Shown here: positions 1-8,090 of the stretch, piece after piece | How positions within the stretch are numbered: position 1 is the first letter of the stretch | Layout: every line of letters begins with the position of its first letter | Assembly (NCBI RefSeq): GCF_000330505.1 | Contig: NW_004443550.1 | Coordinates: 1,361-13,080, forward strand | Direction of reading: 5' to 3' | Source: Entamoeba invadens IP1 | Lineage: Eukaryota; Evosea; Mastigamoebida; Endamoebidae | Length of the DNA stretch: 11,720 bases | Notes under the pieces: model-generated | Told to the model about the DNA's origin: nothing | What the model saw: only the letters and a program-made list of their open reading frames with translations | Databases searched by the model: none | Position numbers and translations under genes: made by a program

Positions 1-482
1 ATAAAATCTTTAAACATCCCATTTGGTGTTACTGAATTGGGTCAATATTGTTTTTTAATTGTAAAAGTTTGAACAATGTGACAATACCATCAAGTCTTAC
101 AATTATCAAGAATTGTTGTTTTCAAATTTGTTTAAATTAAAAAATCTTATAATACCACCAAGTGTCGTACCATAAGGTTATAATTGTTTTCATGAATGTA
201 ACATTGAAAGTGTTGTAAATTTTTTAAGTGTTAATGAAATTCTTAGTGGGTGTTTTTTAAATGCACCAATCTAAAAAGTGTGGTAATACCATATGGAGTG
301 ATTTAAATTGGTGATCTATCTTTCTATCAATGTAGCAGTCTGAGCAGTGTTATTATACCTTCAAGTTTCGTTTCATTGGGTGAATCTTGTTTTGAATGTT
401 GTGGTAGTTTAAGTTAAATTGATATATTATTAAGTGTATATCAATTGGTAATAAATGTTTTGATTCACACACTTTAGTAAAC
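1..482 (+). pseudogene. Decayed BspA-like leucine-rich-repeat gene fragment
   Basis: The plus strand carries at least five degenerate copies of the 23-residue BspA/TpLRR repeat. Examples are NIPFGVTELGQYCF, NNVTIPSSLTIIKNCCF, IIPPSVVP then YNCFHEC, and SVIIPSSFVSLGESCFEC; a last partial copy reads SIGNKCFDS. The Ile-Pro codons fall near 16, 84, 152, 286 and 355, so the period is 67-69 bp. The copies lie in different frames (1, 3, 2, 1, 1, 3) with stop codons between them, so the gene cannot be translated. It runs off the left edge. BspA-like proteins form a large Entamoeba family, some of them at the cell surface; this member is dead. The family assignment is secure from the repeat pattern; the true ends are unknown. 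Confidence 0.85.
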
Positions 483-746
483 AAAATAATGATTCGATAT
501 AATTGAGTCTTTTTACACTTGGTTTTATTACAAAACAGTCTCCAAAAACAGATTTTATTTTTAATTTAATCGAAAAACAATCACAACTTTTTAAGGTATT
601 AAAACAAACAAATTTAATTTTAATTTTTAATAATAAAAATTATAAAACAAAATAAAAAAACAATATGGTAATACTTTTTATAAACAAATTCATATTTTCA
701 AACGTGATTTTATTTAAATGTTAAAAGAATAGACTCAAATTAAAAC

Positions 747-857
747 TCAATTATTCATCAAGCCGTTTATCAAGTTGACAACTTTTTCAATTTCAATTCT
801 CTCAGTTGGAATTGTACTCCAACATTTAGTAATCACATCAAATTGTTCGGTGGACAT
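747..857 (-). pseudogene. C-terminal fragment of a tyrosine-kinase-like protein kinase
   Basis: On the minus strand an ATG at 857 opens 36 codons ending in TGA at 749-747. The peptide begins MSTEQFDVITKCWSTIPTER and ends EIEKVVNLINGLMNN. The pattern I-x2-CW-x3-P-x-ER-x6-VV-x2-L is the last helix (subdomain XI) of tyrosine-kinase-like domains, where CW and the Arg of the usual RP are conserved. Here Ile replaces the usual Pro after Arg. The frame stays open upstream to 971, but that part (38 codons, rich in Ile and Phe) does not look like kinase, and the TATAA array begins at 996. A TAATTT motif about 14 nt after the stop fits an Entamoeba 3' end. This is most likely the surviving tail of a large family member (Entamoeba has many such kinases), not a functional small protein. 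Confidence 0.7.
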
Positions 858-995
858 TGAACCACAAAATAATATTTTCAATTTGATTAAAATTATAATA
901 CAAATAATATGATCAAATTTTGTAATTACACGGCAATAAAAACAGAAAATATAATTTAAACCACTTCTAATTTATTTTATAAATTAAAATAATAA

Positions 996-1525
996 TATAA
1001 TATAATATAATATAATATAATATAATATAATATAATATAATATAATATAATATAATATAATATAATATAATATAATATAATATAATATAATATAATATAA
1101 TATAATATAATATAATATAATATAATATAATATAATATAATATAATATAATATAATATAATATAATATAATATAATATAATATAATATAATATAATATAA
1201 TATAATATAATATAATATAATATAATATAATATAATATAATATAATATAATATAATATAATATAATATAATATAATATAATATAATATAATATAATATAA
1301 TATAATATAATATAATATAATATAATATAATATAATATAATATAATATAATATAATATAATATAATATAATATAATATAATATAATATAATATAATATAA
1401 TATAATATAATATAATATAATATAATATAATATAATATAATATAATATAATATAATATAATATAATATAATATAATATAATATAATATAATATAATATAA
1501 TATAATATAATATAATATAATATAA
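996..1525. repeat. Pentanucleotide microsatellite (TATAA)106
   Basis: The block is 530 bp of TATAA with no substitution or slip that I can see, which makes 106 perfect copies. It is flanked by AT-rich sequence containing imperfect TAA units (aataa before, taatg after). Perfect identity implies recent or ongoing expansion. The copy number may also be limited by assembly. Each unit is half a helical turn, and the block should unwind easily. It separates the kinase remnant from the 3' side of the LRR gene and has no coding potential. Confidence 0.98.
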
Positions 1526-1794
1526 TAATGGTACTGTTTACATTTATAACTGTATATACTAGTTGAGACGTTTACTTTCTGATACAGTAATGTATTATAC
1601 TTTGTAAAATAATTTCATTATTTATAATTATTAGAACGATAAAAGGAGGTCAAAAAGAAGGAATTGGTTTATTAATATTTTGTATGGTTTAATTGATCAA
1701 AAATATTGAAATTTATATTTATATTTGTGAAACAAAAAGATAACTATAAAAATACAAATTATTTATATCAATTAAATTATTTAAATATATCTGT
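1526..1794. other. Intergenic spacer, 3' flank of the LRR gene
   Basis: No gene is seen. Reading from the LRR gene stop on the minus strand, the first 40 nt include TATTTAAATAATTTAATTG, which fits the TAATTT-type signal near Entamoeba mRNA 3' ends. A 12-nt string GATAAAAGGAGG near 1639 recurs near 6137. It resembles a bacterial ribosome-binding site but has no such meaning in a eukaryote. The plus-strand open frame crossing into 2080 is antisense to the LRR gene and is not called. Confidence 0.5.
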
Positions 1795-3762
1795 TTATGT
1801 ACTTTCAAACTCATTTTCTTCTGTATCAAAAGAGTCGTTTTCAATCCAATATTCATCTAATACGTCACATATTGTGGTGTTTTTAATTTCATTTGTCGTT
1901 TCACTTCTATACATTCCAACACACATTTTTGGTTTATTTTGTATAACTCTCCATTCTTCATATTTAAACCTGTCTATTTTTGGTGCTTTTTCAATTCTTT
2001 TTGCTTTTTTCGATTTTGATGGTATTTTGAGTCTTGGAACATCGTCAAGATACTTTGTCGTTCTAAATAAATCAACATAAACAACAATTTCATCCTTTTC
2101 AATTTTACATTTAAATTCGCTGTTAGGTAAGACTTGACTTGTTTTGAGTAGTTTTTTACTATTTGGGAATAAAATGTGGTCGCACATTTTTGTTTCATAA
2201 TGCCAGTTACACAACAAATTAGATTTTAAATAATTTAACAACTCATTGTCTTTCTTAATTTTTTCGTATTCACTGGTTTTAAAAACAAGTAAATAAATGT
2301 TATCATTATTTTTAATCACTGCCTTTTCGGTAATTATAGACTTCTTTTCTTCTGTATTTTTTAAAATGAATTCGGTGCGACTTTCAACGTTTTCAATGTC
2401 AAATTGTTTAATATTGTAGTCATATATTTTCCCAATTTTCCCAATCAGTTTGAGATTATAACATTTGCCATAAACATCAACTGCCGAATTTGAATAATAC
2501 AAAATATTAGTGTCGCTTTTATATCCAAATATCAACTTTCTACAACACCCAACATCTTTCACAACAAAAAGAGGCATTGTTTGTTGTTTGGAATTGTAAC
2601 TTTGTTCAAATGAGTGAAACGAAAAGTCAAGCTGTTTAAAAGGGCAGCAAATGTTAAAAACTTTAAGTAGTTTCATTTCAGTGCCAAATTCGTAAAAGTA
2701 TTTTTGGGACTTCAATTTGAGACTTTTGGTGTTCTTTAAATTGAAAAATTGTGTTTTCCCAACATATCGCTTTTTGTCACAAAAGGCAATGTTACAATCA
2801 AATTCACACTCTATAAATGAAAATCTAAATATTTCTGTTTGGATGCAGATACTTTGATTTGGAGCTAAAACAGTAATCTTTTCCAACATAGATGGAATTG
2901 ATACATAAAGTAGTTTTGTGCTTTTTATATTTATTTTTAGTGTTTTTAAACTCATTTTAGAAACATCGAAATTTTCGCCATCAAAAGACTGACATGACAC
3001 TTCCAAGTCTCTCACATAAGTAAATTCTTTATTTTGAACAATTTCGTTTATATTTGTTGGATTCATTTTATCATTGTTTATTATAACCTGTTTTTTCACG
3101 TTTAAAACACGATCATGTGGTTCAAAAAGTTCAGGAAAATTATAGAAGTTGATATCCGAGACTCTATTTAAACATTTTGTAGACTTGGACACTATAGTGA
3201 TGGTAAGATATTTATTCTCTTTTAACAACTTTTCTAATTCATCCAACATCTCTTCAATGTCGTTTGTATACGAATAAAAAGAGTCTACGTACAAAACAAG
3301 TGTTTTGAGAACTTTAAGTGATTTGAAATACCAAACTTTAATTGTATTGAGATACTCTGCGTTTTCTATTATTAACTTTCGAAGATTTGGGAAGTTGTTT
3401 AGATATTGGCAGAGTGACACCTTTGCAGATAATCTCAGAGATGTCACTTTGAAAGAAATTTCTTTGTTAATATTAAGTAAATGACAAATGGAGGCAGATG
3501 AGTCAATCCAAGTAATTTGCTGTAATTGTTGTTTATTTAACTCATTTTGGACATTCAATGCATTGAGATAAAGCGTATTGATATTCGGAAGAGAAATCAA
3601 TAGAAATGGTAAATACGAGACTACACCATATGGATTGATGTGTAGCATTTTAAGAGCTTCTTCGACGTTTTTACTTACTTTTCTAAACACCATAAATTGT
3701 GTTGTGCCTTTAATATAGAGTGCAACAGTAGATAAAAAGAAGGGTTCCAACTTTATTGGCAT
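1795..3762 (-). CDS. Leucine-rich-repeat family protein, Entamoeba type, 655 aa
   Basis: This is the only long intact gene in the window. Residues about 4-45 (KLEPFFLSTVALYI then FRKVSKNVEEALKMLHINPY) resemble the F-box-like N-terminal domain that starts many Entamoeba LRR proteins. Residues about 45-400 hold irregular LRR strands spaced 20-25 residues, for example LPNINTLYLNAL, FPNLRKLIIENAEYL, LKVLKTLVLYV, MSLKTLKINI and TKSLKLKSQ. A basic cluster at about 579-595 (KIPSKSKKAKRIEKAPK) could be a nuclear signal. The last 20 residues are acidic. The frame opens 38 codons earlier, at 3876, but I chose the ATG at 3762. The extra residues are low-complexity, the TATA-like site lies inside them, and the homologous N-terminus begins at M-x-x-KLEP. 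I see no signal peptide or membrane segment. The probable role is protein binding, by family; no partner can be named. Confidence 0.82.
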   Translation of the reverse strand: MPIKLEPFFLSTVALYIKGTTQFMVFRKVSKNVEEALKMLHINPYGVVSYLPFLLISLPNINTLYLNALNVQNELNKQQLQQITWIDSSASICHLLNINKEISFKVTSLRLSAKVSLCQYLNNFPNLRKLIIENAEYLNTIKVWYFKSLKVLKTLVLYVDSFYSYTNDIEEMLDELEKLLKENKYLTITIVSKSTKCLNRVSDINFYNFPELFEPHDRVLNVKKQVIINNDKMNPTNINEIVQNKEFTYVRDLEVSCQSFDGENFDVSKMSLKTLKINIKSTKLLYVSIPSMLEKITVLAPNQSICIQTEIFRFSFIECEFDCNIAFCDKKRYVGKTQFFNLKNTKSLKLKSQKYFYEFGTEMKLLKVFNICCPFKQLDFSFHSFEQSYNSKQQTMPLFVVKDVGCCRKLIFGYKSDTNILYYSNSAVDVYGKCYNLKLIGKIGKIYDYNIKQFDIENVESRTEFILKNTEEKKSIITEKAVIKNNDNIYLLVFKTSEYEKIKKDNELLNYLKSNLLCNWHYETKMCDHILFPNSKKLLKTSQVLPNSEFKCKIEKDEIVVYVDLFRTTKYLDDVPRLKIPSKSKKAKRIEKAPKIDRFKYEEWRVIQNKPKMCVGMYRSETTNEIKNTTICDVLDEYWIENDSFDTEENEFEST

Positions 3763-3794
3763 TAACAGTAATATTACAGTTGTTATATTGCAAT

Positions 3795-3810
3795 GGTTTT
3801 TATATATATT
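3795..3810 (-). promoter_or_regulatory. Candidate TATA-like element of the LRR gene
   Basis: On the minus strand the sequence AATATATATAAAAACC lies 33-48 nt upstream of the chosen ATG. Entamoeba core promoters carry a TATA-like element about 30 nt before a transcription start that is itself only 5-20 nt from the ATG, so the spacing fits. The match to GTATTTAAAG is loose and the background is AT-rich. Confidence 0.3.
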
Positions 3811-3878
3811 TTTGAGTCTTGTCTTTTTTATTAAAAATATTATTTTATTTTTTGATATTTTTAAATGAATTAACACTT

Positions 3879-3952
3879 AAAATACCACCCTTGATTTTTA
3901 AGGGTGTTATTTTAATAATAACAGTCAATTTAAAATAATTGACCTGTTATTA
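3879..3952. repeat. Two back-to-back hairpins upstream of the LRR gene
   Basis: Hairpin 1 pairs 3879-3892 (AAAATACCACCCTT) with 3900-3913, 13 of 14 positions, around a 7-nt loop. Hairpin 2 pairs 3916-3930 (TAATAACAGTCAATT) with 3937-3952, with one extra C, around a 6-nt loop. They sit 117-190 bp upstream of the LRR start and about 95 bp left of the TTAA element. They may be a regulatory cruciform or a small foldback remnant. No function can be assigned. Confidence 0.65.
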
Positions 3953-4047
3953 CTGAGATGTTAATTTGATTTTTAAAGATATTACTTTTTTGTTTGTGTG
4001 ATGTTCTGCACATTATATAAACTTTAAAAAACTGAAATTTTATTTAA

Positions 4048-5062
4048 CCCTTCCAATACCAGAAATATGCTTGTTATAACACGCATACAAATGAAGATAA
4101 ACTTAAATCAGTAAACTAAAAGTTATTCTAAATAAAACAGTATTTATTTTTAATATTGTATTTTTCAGTTCACGTTTGATGTAACATTTATAATATATAA
4201 AAAGTTTGCACGTTTTATTTTTTGTATATTATATAAATTAAAAGTCTAACACAGTTGTGTTATACATATTAGTTATAAAATATATTTTATAATAATTTAG
4301 AGTAATGTGTATAAAATTTCTTTCTTTAAAATATGAAAAAGGTAGTAATGTTATTTATATACATTTGGTTTATTTTGTGTAATGAAAACGAATTTTTTAA
4401 AACAATAGTTAAGAAGAAAAATTTCGTAAATATATCTCGTATACATATGATTCTCAACAAAAGTTCATAAAGTGAGAACGCTAATAATCAGTGTGGTTGC
4501 ACAACTAATATCATAATATTTAATTGTTTGTTACATATATTAAAATTCAATAAAATGTCAACTTTTTTACACGATAGTTACAAAACATCGAAACATTTAC
4601 AATATAAACTAAATTATAATAATTACTTTTGTAATTTTCAAAGAATGACGTATCCCTTGTTTTTCAACAAATAACTTTTTATCAGAATTTCATTTGATAC
4701 GTTTTCTTATTTTAAAACCCTGTTTTTAGAAAGACTTATAATGTATAGTTTATTATACTATACACAAATTTTTGATATAAAAAGATAAAAATATTAAACT
4801 TGAAAATAATAACAGAAAAAGTCGTCAAGTTTTCTTCACAGAAAAAGTGAACCTTTTTTCAACAAAAATACGATTTTAGGTTAAAATTTACTATTAATTT
4901 GTAGTAAATTTAATAATTTTTTACTAATAATTTTGTTTACTGGTATTCCCCATAGTTGTAAAAAGTTTAAAGCGTTTTTGCATTATTTTTTCTAATATAC
5001 ACTCAAAATGAATAAGATATAAATAAGTTTACATTTTTTGGAAATTTTTGGTACGGGAAGGG
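4048..5062. mobile_element. Non-autonomous piggyBac-like element (TTAA-flanked MITE, 1015 bp)
   Basis: Position 4048 starts CCCTTCCAATACCAGAAAT. The reverse complement ending at 5062 reads CCCTTCCCGTACCAAAAAT, giving about 18 matches over the first 22 positions. Both ends abut TTAA (4044-4047 and 5063-5066). TTAA duplication with inverted repeats starting in C is the hallmark of the piggyBac superfamily, and piggyBac elements are reported from Entamoeba. The interior is AT-rich and closed in the frames I read, so the element would depend on a transposase made elsewhere. It contains perfect hairpins at 4742-4764 (TGTATAGT arms) and 4884-4911 (AAATTTACTA arms), and an ACAGAAAAAGT duplication near 4811 and 4838. 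TIR divergence suggests it is not very recent. Confidence 0.75.
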
Positions 5063-5447
5063 TTAATAAACTCGATATTTCCCCGATTTTCAGACCACTT
5101 GATTTTTTTGTTATTTGAAGTGTTGATTGAATTTGATTTGAATATATCTTTTAAAAAATAATATTATAGTATTAATCATGTTTTAAATCAAACCATGTTA
5201 TTTAGTAATTAAAATAATTATTTAATTATTAATTTACAGATAGAGGAAAAACCAGGAACCAAACCAAATTAAGCTTTTTTATTTTTAATATAAAGTTTTC
5301 TTGTTAGAAAAAAATTAAACAAATAATCGGGGTTTTTGAGGATATGTTGGTTTATTTTCAAAAACCAGGGAACAACTATTAATAAACACACTGTTTTTAA
5401 AATAAAATAGAAAAAACTATTATATATCAAACTCTTAATTAATCATT
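5063..5447. other. AT-rich spacer without a recognised gene
   Basis: Nothing is coding here in my reading. An AAAAACCAGG string appears near 5245 and again near 5360. The string ATCGGGG near 5326 is the complement of CCCCGAT near 5082. The minus-strand stretch just before 5448 holds TTAATTAAG followed by a T-rich run, which would serve as the 3' end of the small frame at 5448-5567. Confidence 0.5.
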
Positions 5448-5567
5448 TTAAGTTGTTTCTATTGATAATGCCCAGCCAAGTCCAAGTAATGTTTGTTTTT
5501 TTATTGTTTTATCTCCAGTTGTTGAATACGTTAAATAATCATCAATCAATTGCTGAATACCTAACAT
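5448..5567 (-). CDS. Possible small protein of 39 aa, function unknown
   Basis: The ATG at 5567 opens 39 codons and ends TAA at 5450-5448. The peptide starts MLGIQQLIDDYLTYSTTGDK and ends KKQTLLGLGWALSIETT. Its composition (Gly, Thr, Asp, Gln, Trp, few Asn or Phe runs) is more protein-like than random AT-rich frames nearby. GTATTAAAAG lies 48-57 nt upstream, close to the Entamoeba TATA-like consensus GTATTTAAAG. A TTAATTAAG plus T-rich stretch follows the stop, as in Entamoeba 3' ends. An amphipathic helix followed by a short hydrophobic stretch (LLGLGWALSI) is plausible. I do not recognise the family. It could equally be a leftover exon of a lost gene. Confidence 0.45.
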   Translation of the reverse strand: MLGIQQLIDDYLTYSTTGDKTIKKQTLLGLGWALSIETT

Positions 5568-5606
5568 TTTAATGATTTATTTATTATTTTTTAATTCATG
5601 AACCGC

Positions 5607-5714
5607 ATGAGTTACTTTTAATACTGAACGAAAAGTGACTCATTAAATCAACCGAATGAATAAAGAATACTACAATGAATTTTTTGAAAACTTAAATAAT
5701 CGGGTTGATTAAAT
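5607..5714. repeat. Compound inverted repeats upstream of the 39-codon frame
   Basis: Arm 5607-5619 (ATGAGTTACTTTT) pairs with 5631-5643 (AAAAGTGACTCAT) at 12 of 13 positions plus one G-T. The next arm, 5642-5653 (ATTAAATCAACC), pairs with 5703-5714 (GGTTGATTAAAT) at 11 of 12. The first hairpin encloses the TATA-like site of the minus-strand small frame. This may be regulatory, or it may be the end of a small foldback element. Confidence 0.6.
5615..5624 (-). promoter_or_regulatory. Candidate TATA-like element of the 39-codon frame
   Basis: The minus strand reads GTATTAAAAG, one change from the Entamoeba consensus GTATTTAAAG. It ends 48 nt upstream of the ATG at 5567, a spacing normal for these short-leader genes. 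It falls partly in the loop of the 5607-5643 hairpin. Confidence 0.35.
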
Positions 5715-5905
5715 GTTTGTGTTGAAGTTAAACATAATTGTACAAAAGAATAATATTTTATAATTAAAATATTAAGAATTCAATTGTGACTTACCTTTCA
5801 AATAATTATTTTGGGAGGTTTGCATAACTAAGAATAGTCGTATCCAACAACTTTTTCTTCCCCCTCTACGACACTGGTCAATGAAATTTCAATTCTTTCG
5901 GAGTC

Positions 5906-5956
5906 TTAAGGGGTGGAAAAAACCGCTTCAAGAAAAAAAACGGATTTTGATAATTT
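5906..5956 (+). repeat. Recurrent GC-spike motif, copy 1 (left end of element)
   Basis: GGGGTGGAAAAAACCGCTT followed at 5945-5956 by TTTTGATAATTT. This is the only copy in plus orientation; the other five are on the minus strand. Confidence 0.6.
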
Positions 5957-6532
5957 AATAGTAAAATGATAATATGATTATAGTTTTTTTGTATTGTTTA
6001 TTTTTTTCATTTTCTTCGATTTGATTCAAAAAACAAGGTTTACAAGAGTCTCTCTGACTTTTTCAAGATGCCGATGTTTGTTATTGAAATTTGTGAATTA
6101 TTTTTTATATAAAGTAAAGGCTGGATTTGCCGAATGATAAAAGGAGGAGCAAGAAAGATTGACTTCGAAACTGTTCGTTGAAGCCAAAATAACCAAAAAA
6201 CAACTCAGAATTTATCAAAATTAATGAACTTTTTATTAAATATTTTTTCAATTTTTTTGCAGAAATAAAAAACCCAAAAACACTAGCCGCGAGTGTACCT
6301 TTTTTTTCACACCCCTTTCACTCCTTAATATTTTTTTTCAATTTTTAATCGTCCATTAAACAAATATTTAACAGTCAAATCGATTACCTCTCGAGCAATA
6401 TAGTAAATAAATAATCTAGCACACGTTTTTGATACACCACTTTTCAATGTCTCCAAGCCAATACTGACTGCACCTTTATTTCACACCCCTCTTGTTGGAT
6501 TCCTCATTCGCTCATAAATGCATTTCAAAGCC

Positions 6533-6620
6533 AAACTGAAAAAATGCACTTTGGACTTAACACCAACTGAACGTGAGTGCATCCATTTTCAGCAGTTTTC
6601 AAGTGCCTGTCAAGCAGGCA
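6533..6620. repeat. Foldback stem and small hairpin
   Basis: AAACTGAAAAAATGCACT at 6533-6550 is an imperfect complement of the stretch AGTGCATCCATTTTCAGCAG that begins at 6576. It is followed by a perfect 6-bp hairpin TGCCTG-tcaag-CAGGCA at 6604-6620. The arm sequence GCTGAAAATGG (minus strand) resembles GGCTGAAAAGTGG of the GC-rich palindrome near 11068. Confidence 0.5.
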
Positions 6621-6720
6621 ATAAATGACTCGTTATTTCGTTGTACTTGCTTTTTTGAAACTTTTTATAAAATAAACGAAGCAATTTATTAATATTGGTC
6701 AATAAAAACAATGTAAGATG

Positions 6721-6759
6721 GGTAATTTTGTGTAAATTATCAGAAGCGGTAAAAGGGCG
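6721..6759 (-). repeat. Recurrent GC-spike motif, copy 2
   Basis: The minus strand reads CGCCCTTTTACCGCTT and then CTGATAATTTACACAAAATTACC. The second half matches copy 3 closely (CTGATAAAATTACACACAATT). Confidence 0.55.
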
Positions 6760-6841
6760 CTGCACATGTCCGTTAGAATTTCTCGTGTTTTTTAGCTTTT
6801 TTTCACCAAAACCTCAATTATTTGAGGCAAATTGAAACTTT

Positions 6842-6897
6842 GGTTATAATTGTGTGTAATTTTATCAGTAAATGGTAGTAAAGCGGTTTTTCCCGCC
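6842..6897 (-). repeat. Recurrent GC-spike motif, copy 3
   Basis: The minus strand reads GGCGGGAAAAACCGCTT, then TACTACCATTTACTGATAAA, then ATTACACACAATTATAACC. It shares the AGTAAATGGTAGT stretch (plus strand) with copy 5. Confidence 0.6.
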
Positions 6898-7154
6898 GTG
6901 AAAAAAATAACAAAAAAGACTGGGAGGATACTGTGGACGATCCGAAAGTGCGGCAATAATTTCTGTATGGTGAATAAATTCAAGTTTATTATGTGTTTTT
7001 GTATGTTATTCAATACATTTGGTTAAAAAATATTTGTATGCCGAGAAAAAACACACTATTTTTTTTCACAATTTAAAAAGGCAATGTTTGGTTATTGGAT
7101 AAGTTTTCATCATAATACAATAATAATTTGGTTACGAAAAGACAAAAAAAGATC

Positions 7155-7175
7155 TAAAGCGGGTTTTCGCCACCG
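7155..7175 (-). repeat. Recurrent GC-spike motif, copy 4 (short)
   Basis: The minus strand reads CGGTGGCGAAAACCCGCTTT. Only the GC core is conserved; the TGATAATTT part is missing. Confidence 0.5.
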
Positions 7176-7204
7176 TATTATTTTTTATTTTAAAACTCGG
7201 CAAA

Positions 7205-7528
7205 ATGCCAAAAAGGTTATTTTTCTATACAATAAAACAAGTAAATGGTAGTGAAGCGGGTTTTTCCCCCAGCCAAAATGCTTGCCCAAAAGTGCATTTC
7301 AATAAAAAATGTCGAAAACATCATGGAGACATTGACTGTTATCAGCCCAATACGTTATTGAGAAGACCTGGTGCCAAAGTGAAAGTTGATGTGTTGTTTA
7401 TCTTAAAGGGGTTCTTATACCTTTATCCACTAATTATAAAAAATGATAATCAACAACTCTCTTACTATTTGATGGACAATATTGTTCATTTTATTACAGT
7501 AAATATATGTAATATTTTGGGATTTTAG
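7205..7528 (+). CDS. Doubtful open reading frame, 107 aa
   Basis: An ATG-to-TAG frame starts MPKRLFFYTIKQVNGSEAGF. Its first third is read through copy 5 of the recurrent repeat, so that part of the peptide is a by-product of repeat sequence. The middle (PNTLLRRPGAKVKVDVLFIL) is more protein-like and the end is low-complexity. I recognise no domain. It may be chance, or a piece of the decayed element; listed for completeness. Confidence 0.15.
   Translation: MPKRLFFYTIKQVNGSEAGFSPSQNACPKVHFNKKCRKHHGDIDCYQPNTLLRRPGAKVKVDVLFILKGFLYLYPLIIKNDNQQLSYYLMDNIVHFITVNICNILGF
7240..7274 (-). repeat. Recurrent GC-spike motif, copy 5
   Basis: The minus strand reads GGCTGGGGGAAAAACCCGCT followed by TCACTACCATTTACT. 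Over about 30 bp it differs from copy 3 at only a few positions, including one extra C in the core. Confidence 0.6.
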
Positions 7529-7675
7529 CACATACTTTTATAAAGAAGAACAAAATAACTATAAACATTAATAAATTTATTATAATTTATACTATAACTT
7601 GTTTCAAAATTTGATCAAATAGTTGGTCTGAAAAGTAATGAAAACCATTTAACACTTGTATAGTTCAAAAGAGAC

Positions 7676-7709
7676 ACACAACGACAACCACGGCTTCGAT
7701 ACGTTGTGT
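7676..7709. repeat. Short hairpin ACACAACG/CGTTGTGT
   Basis: A perfect 8-bp stem with arms 7676-7683 and 7702-7709 around an 18-nt loop. ATGAATcaATTCAT follows at about 7713. The sequence from 7529 to 7861 holds no gene that I can see. Confidence 0.5.
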
Positions 7710-7861
7710 CAAATGAATCAATTCATGTTCATTCTGTTCGGATTTGAGCATAAGTAAAATGATAATTATGGTTTTTAATATTATTTAATAGTAAATTAGT
7801 TAATTTTATTAATACGATTTTAGTTTAATAAATGGTTAAACGATAATAATTAGTAGTTCAT

Positions 7862-8053
7862 ATATTATTTAATACAATTCGATTTTTTTCTTTCGCAATG
7901 TCATTAATTTTAATATAAATCATAGATTGACAACATATTAAACATTTAAAAACAAAATTATTTTTATTTGACAATATCCAAGCAAAATAATTATATCATG
8001 CACTAACTTTACTAATAATCATAATTTACATACTTGGTATTGTTTTATCGCAA
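7862..8053 (+). repeat. Diverged direct repeat, copy A
   Basis: This aligns with 8690-8874 in the same orientation. The best part is 7952-8028 against 8780-8853: TTATTTTTATTTGACAATAT against TTATTTTTCATTTGATAATA, and ACTAACTTTACTAATAAT against TTTAACTTTACTAACAAT. By eye it is about 70 percent identical or better over 110 bp and weaker upstream. It ends 38 bp before the small frame at 8091, while copy B lies upstream of the transposase. Confidence 0.6.
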
Positions 8054-8090
8054 ACATGATCTTAAAAAAATGTAAGTTCTATTTTTACCA

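Larger units (their letters stand above)
6325..7013 (-). pseudogene. Possible decayed coding tract, unknown family
   Basis: An ATG-initiated frame runs 7013-6792 on the minus strand (73 codons, with ...LPFTDKITHNYNQSF...). One base away, after an A7 run near 6800, a second frame continues to a TAA at 6327-6325. It has only three internal stops, all TGA, in about 155 codons. The passages between them look protein-like, for example SVGVKSKVHFFSLALKCIYE and TLKSGVSKTCARLFIYYIAR. Random sequence of this composition should give several times more stops. However, the opposite strand is also rather open at 6410-6628, and the local GC is higher than average, so the deficit is weaker evidence than it looks. 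I recognise no domain. It would fit the worn gene of the element around it. Confidence 0.3.

Noticed and set aside
996..1525. TATAA array as a CRISPR array or a tandem promoter block
   Set aside because: There are no spacers, so it is not CRISPR; the repeat is a simple microsatellite and no gene starts beside it in a supporting position.
1639..1650. GATAAAAGGAGG resembling a Shine-Dalgarno site
   Set aside because: The genome is eukaryotic and no gene follows; AGGAGG is chance or shared repeat sequence (also near 6137).
1706..2080. Plus-strand 124-codon open frame
   Set aside because: It is antisense to the 3' part of the LRR gene, is low-complexity Ser/Phe-rich, and has no independent support.
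3763..3876. N-terminal extension of the LRR protein to the first ATG
   Set aside because: The 38 extra residues are low-complexity, contain the probable TATA-like site in their DNA, and precede the family's usual start.
6410..6628. Plus-strand open stretch with one TAA (MHFKAKLKKCTLDLTPTERE...)
   Set aside because: It overlaps the minus-strand tract, covers a foldback stem, and has an in-frame stop immediately before the ATG; less continuous than the minus frame.
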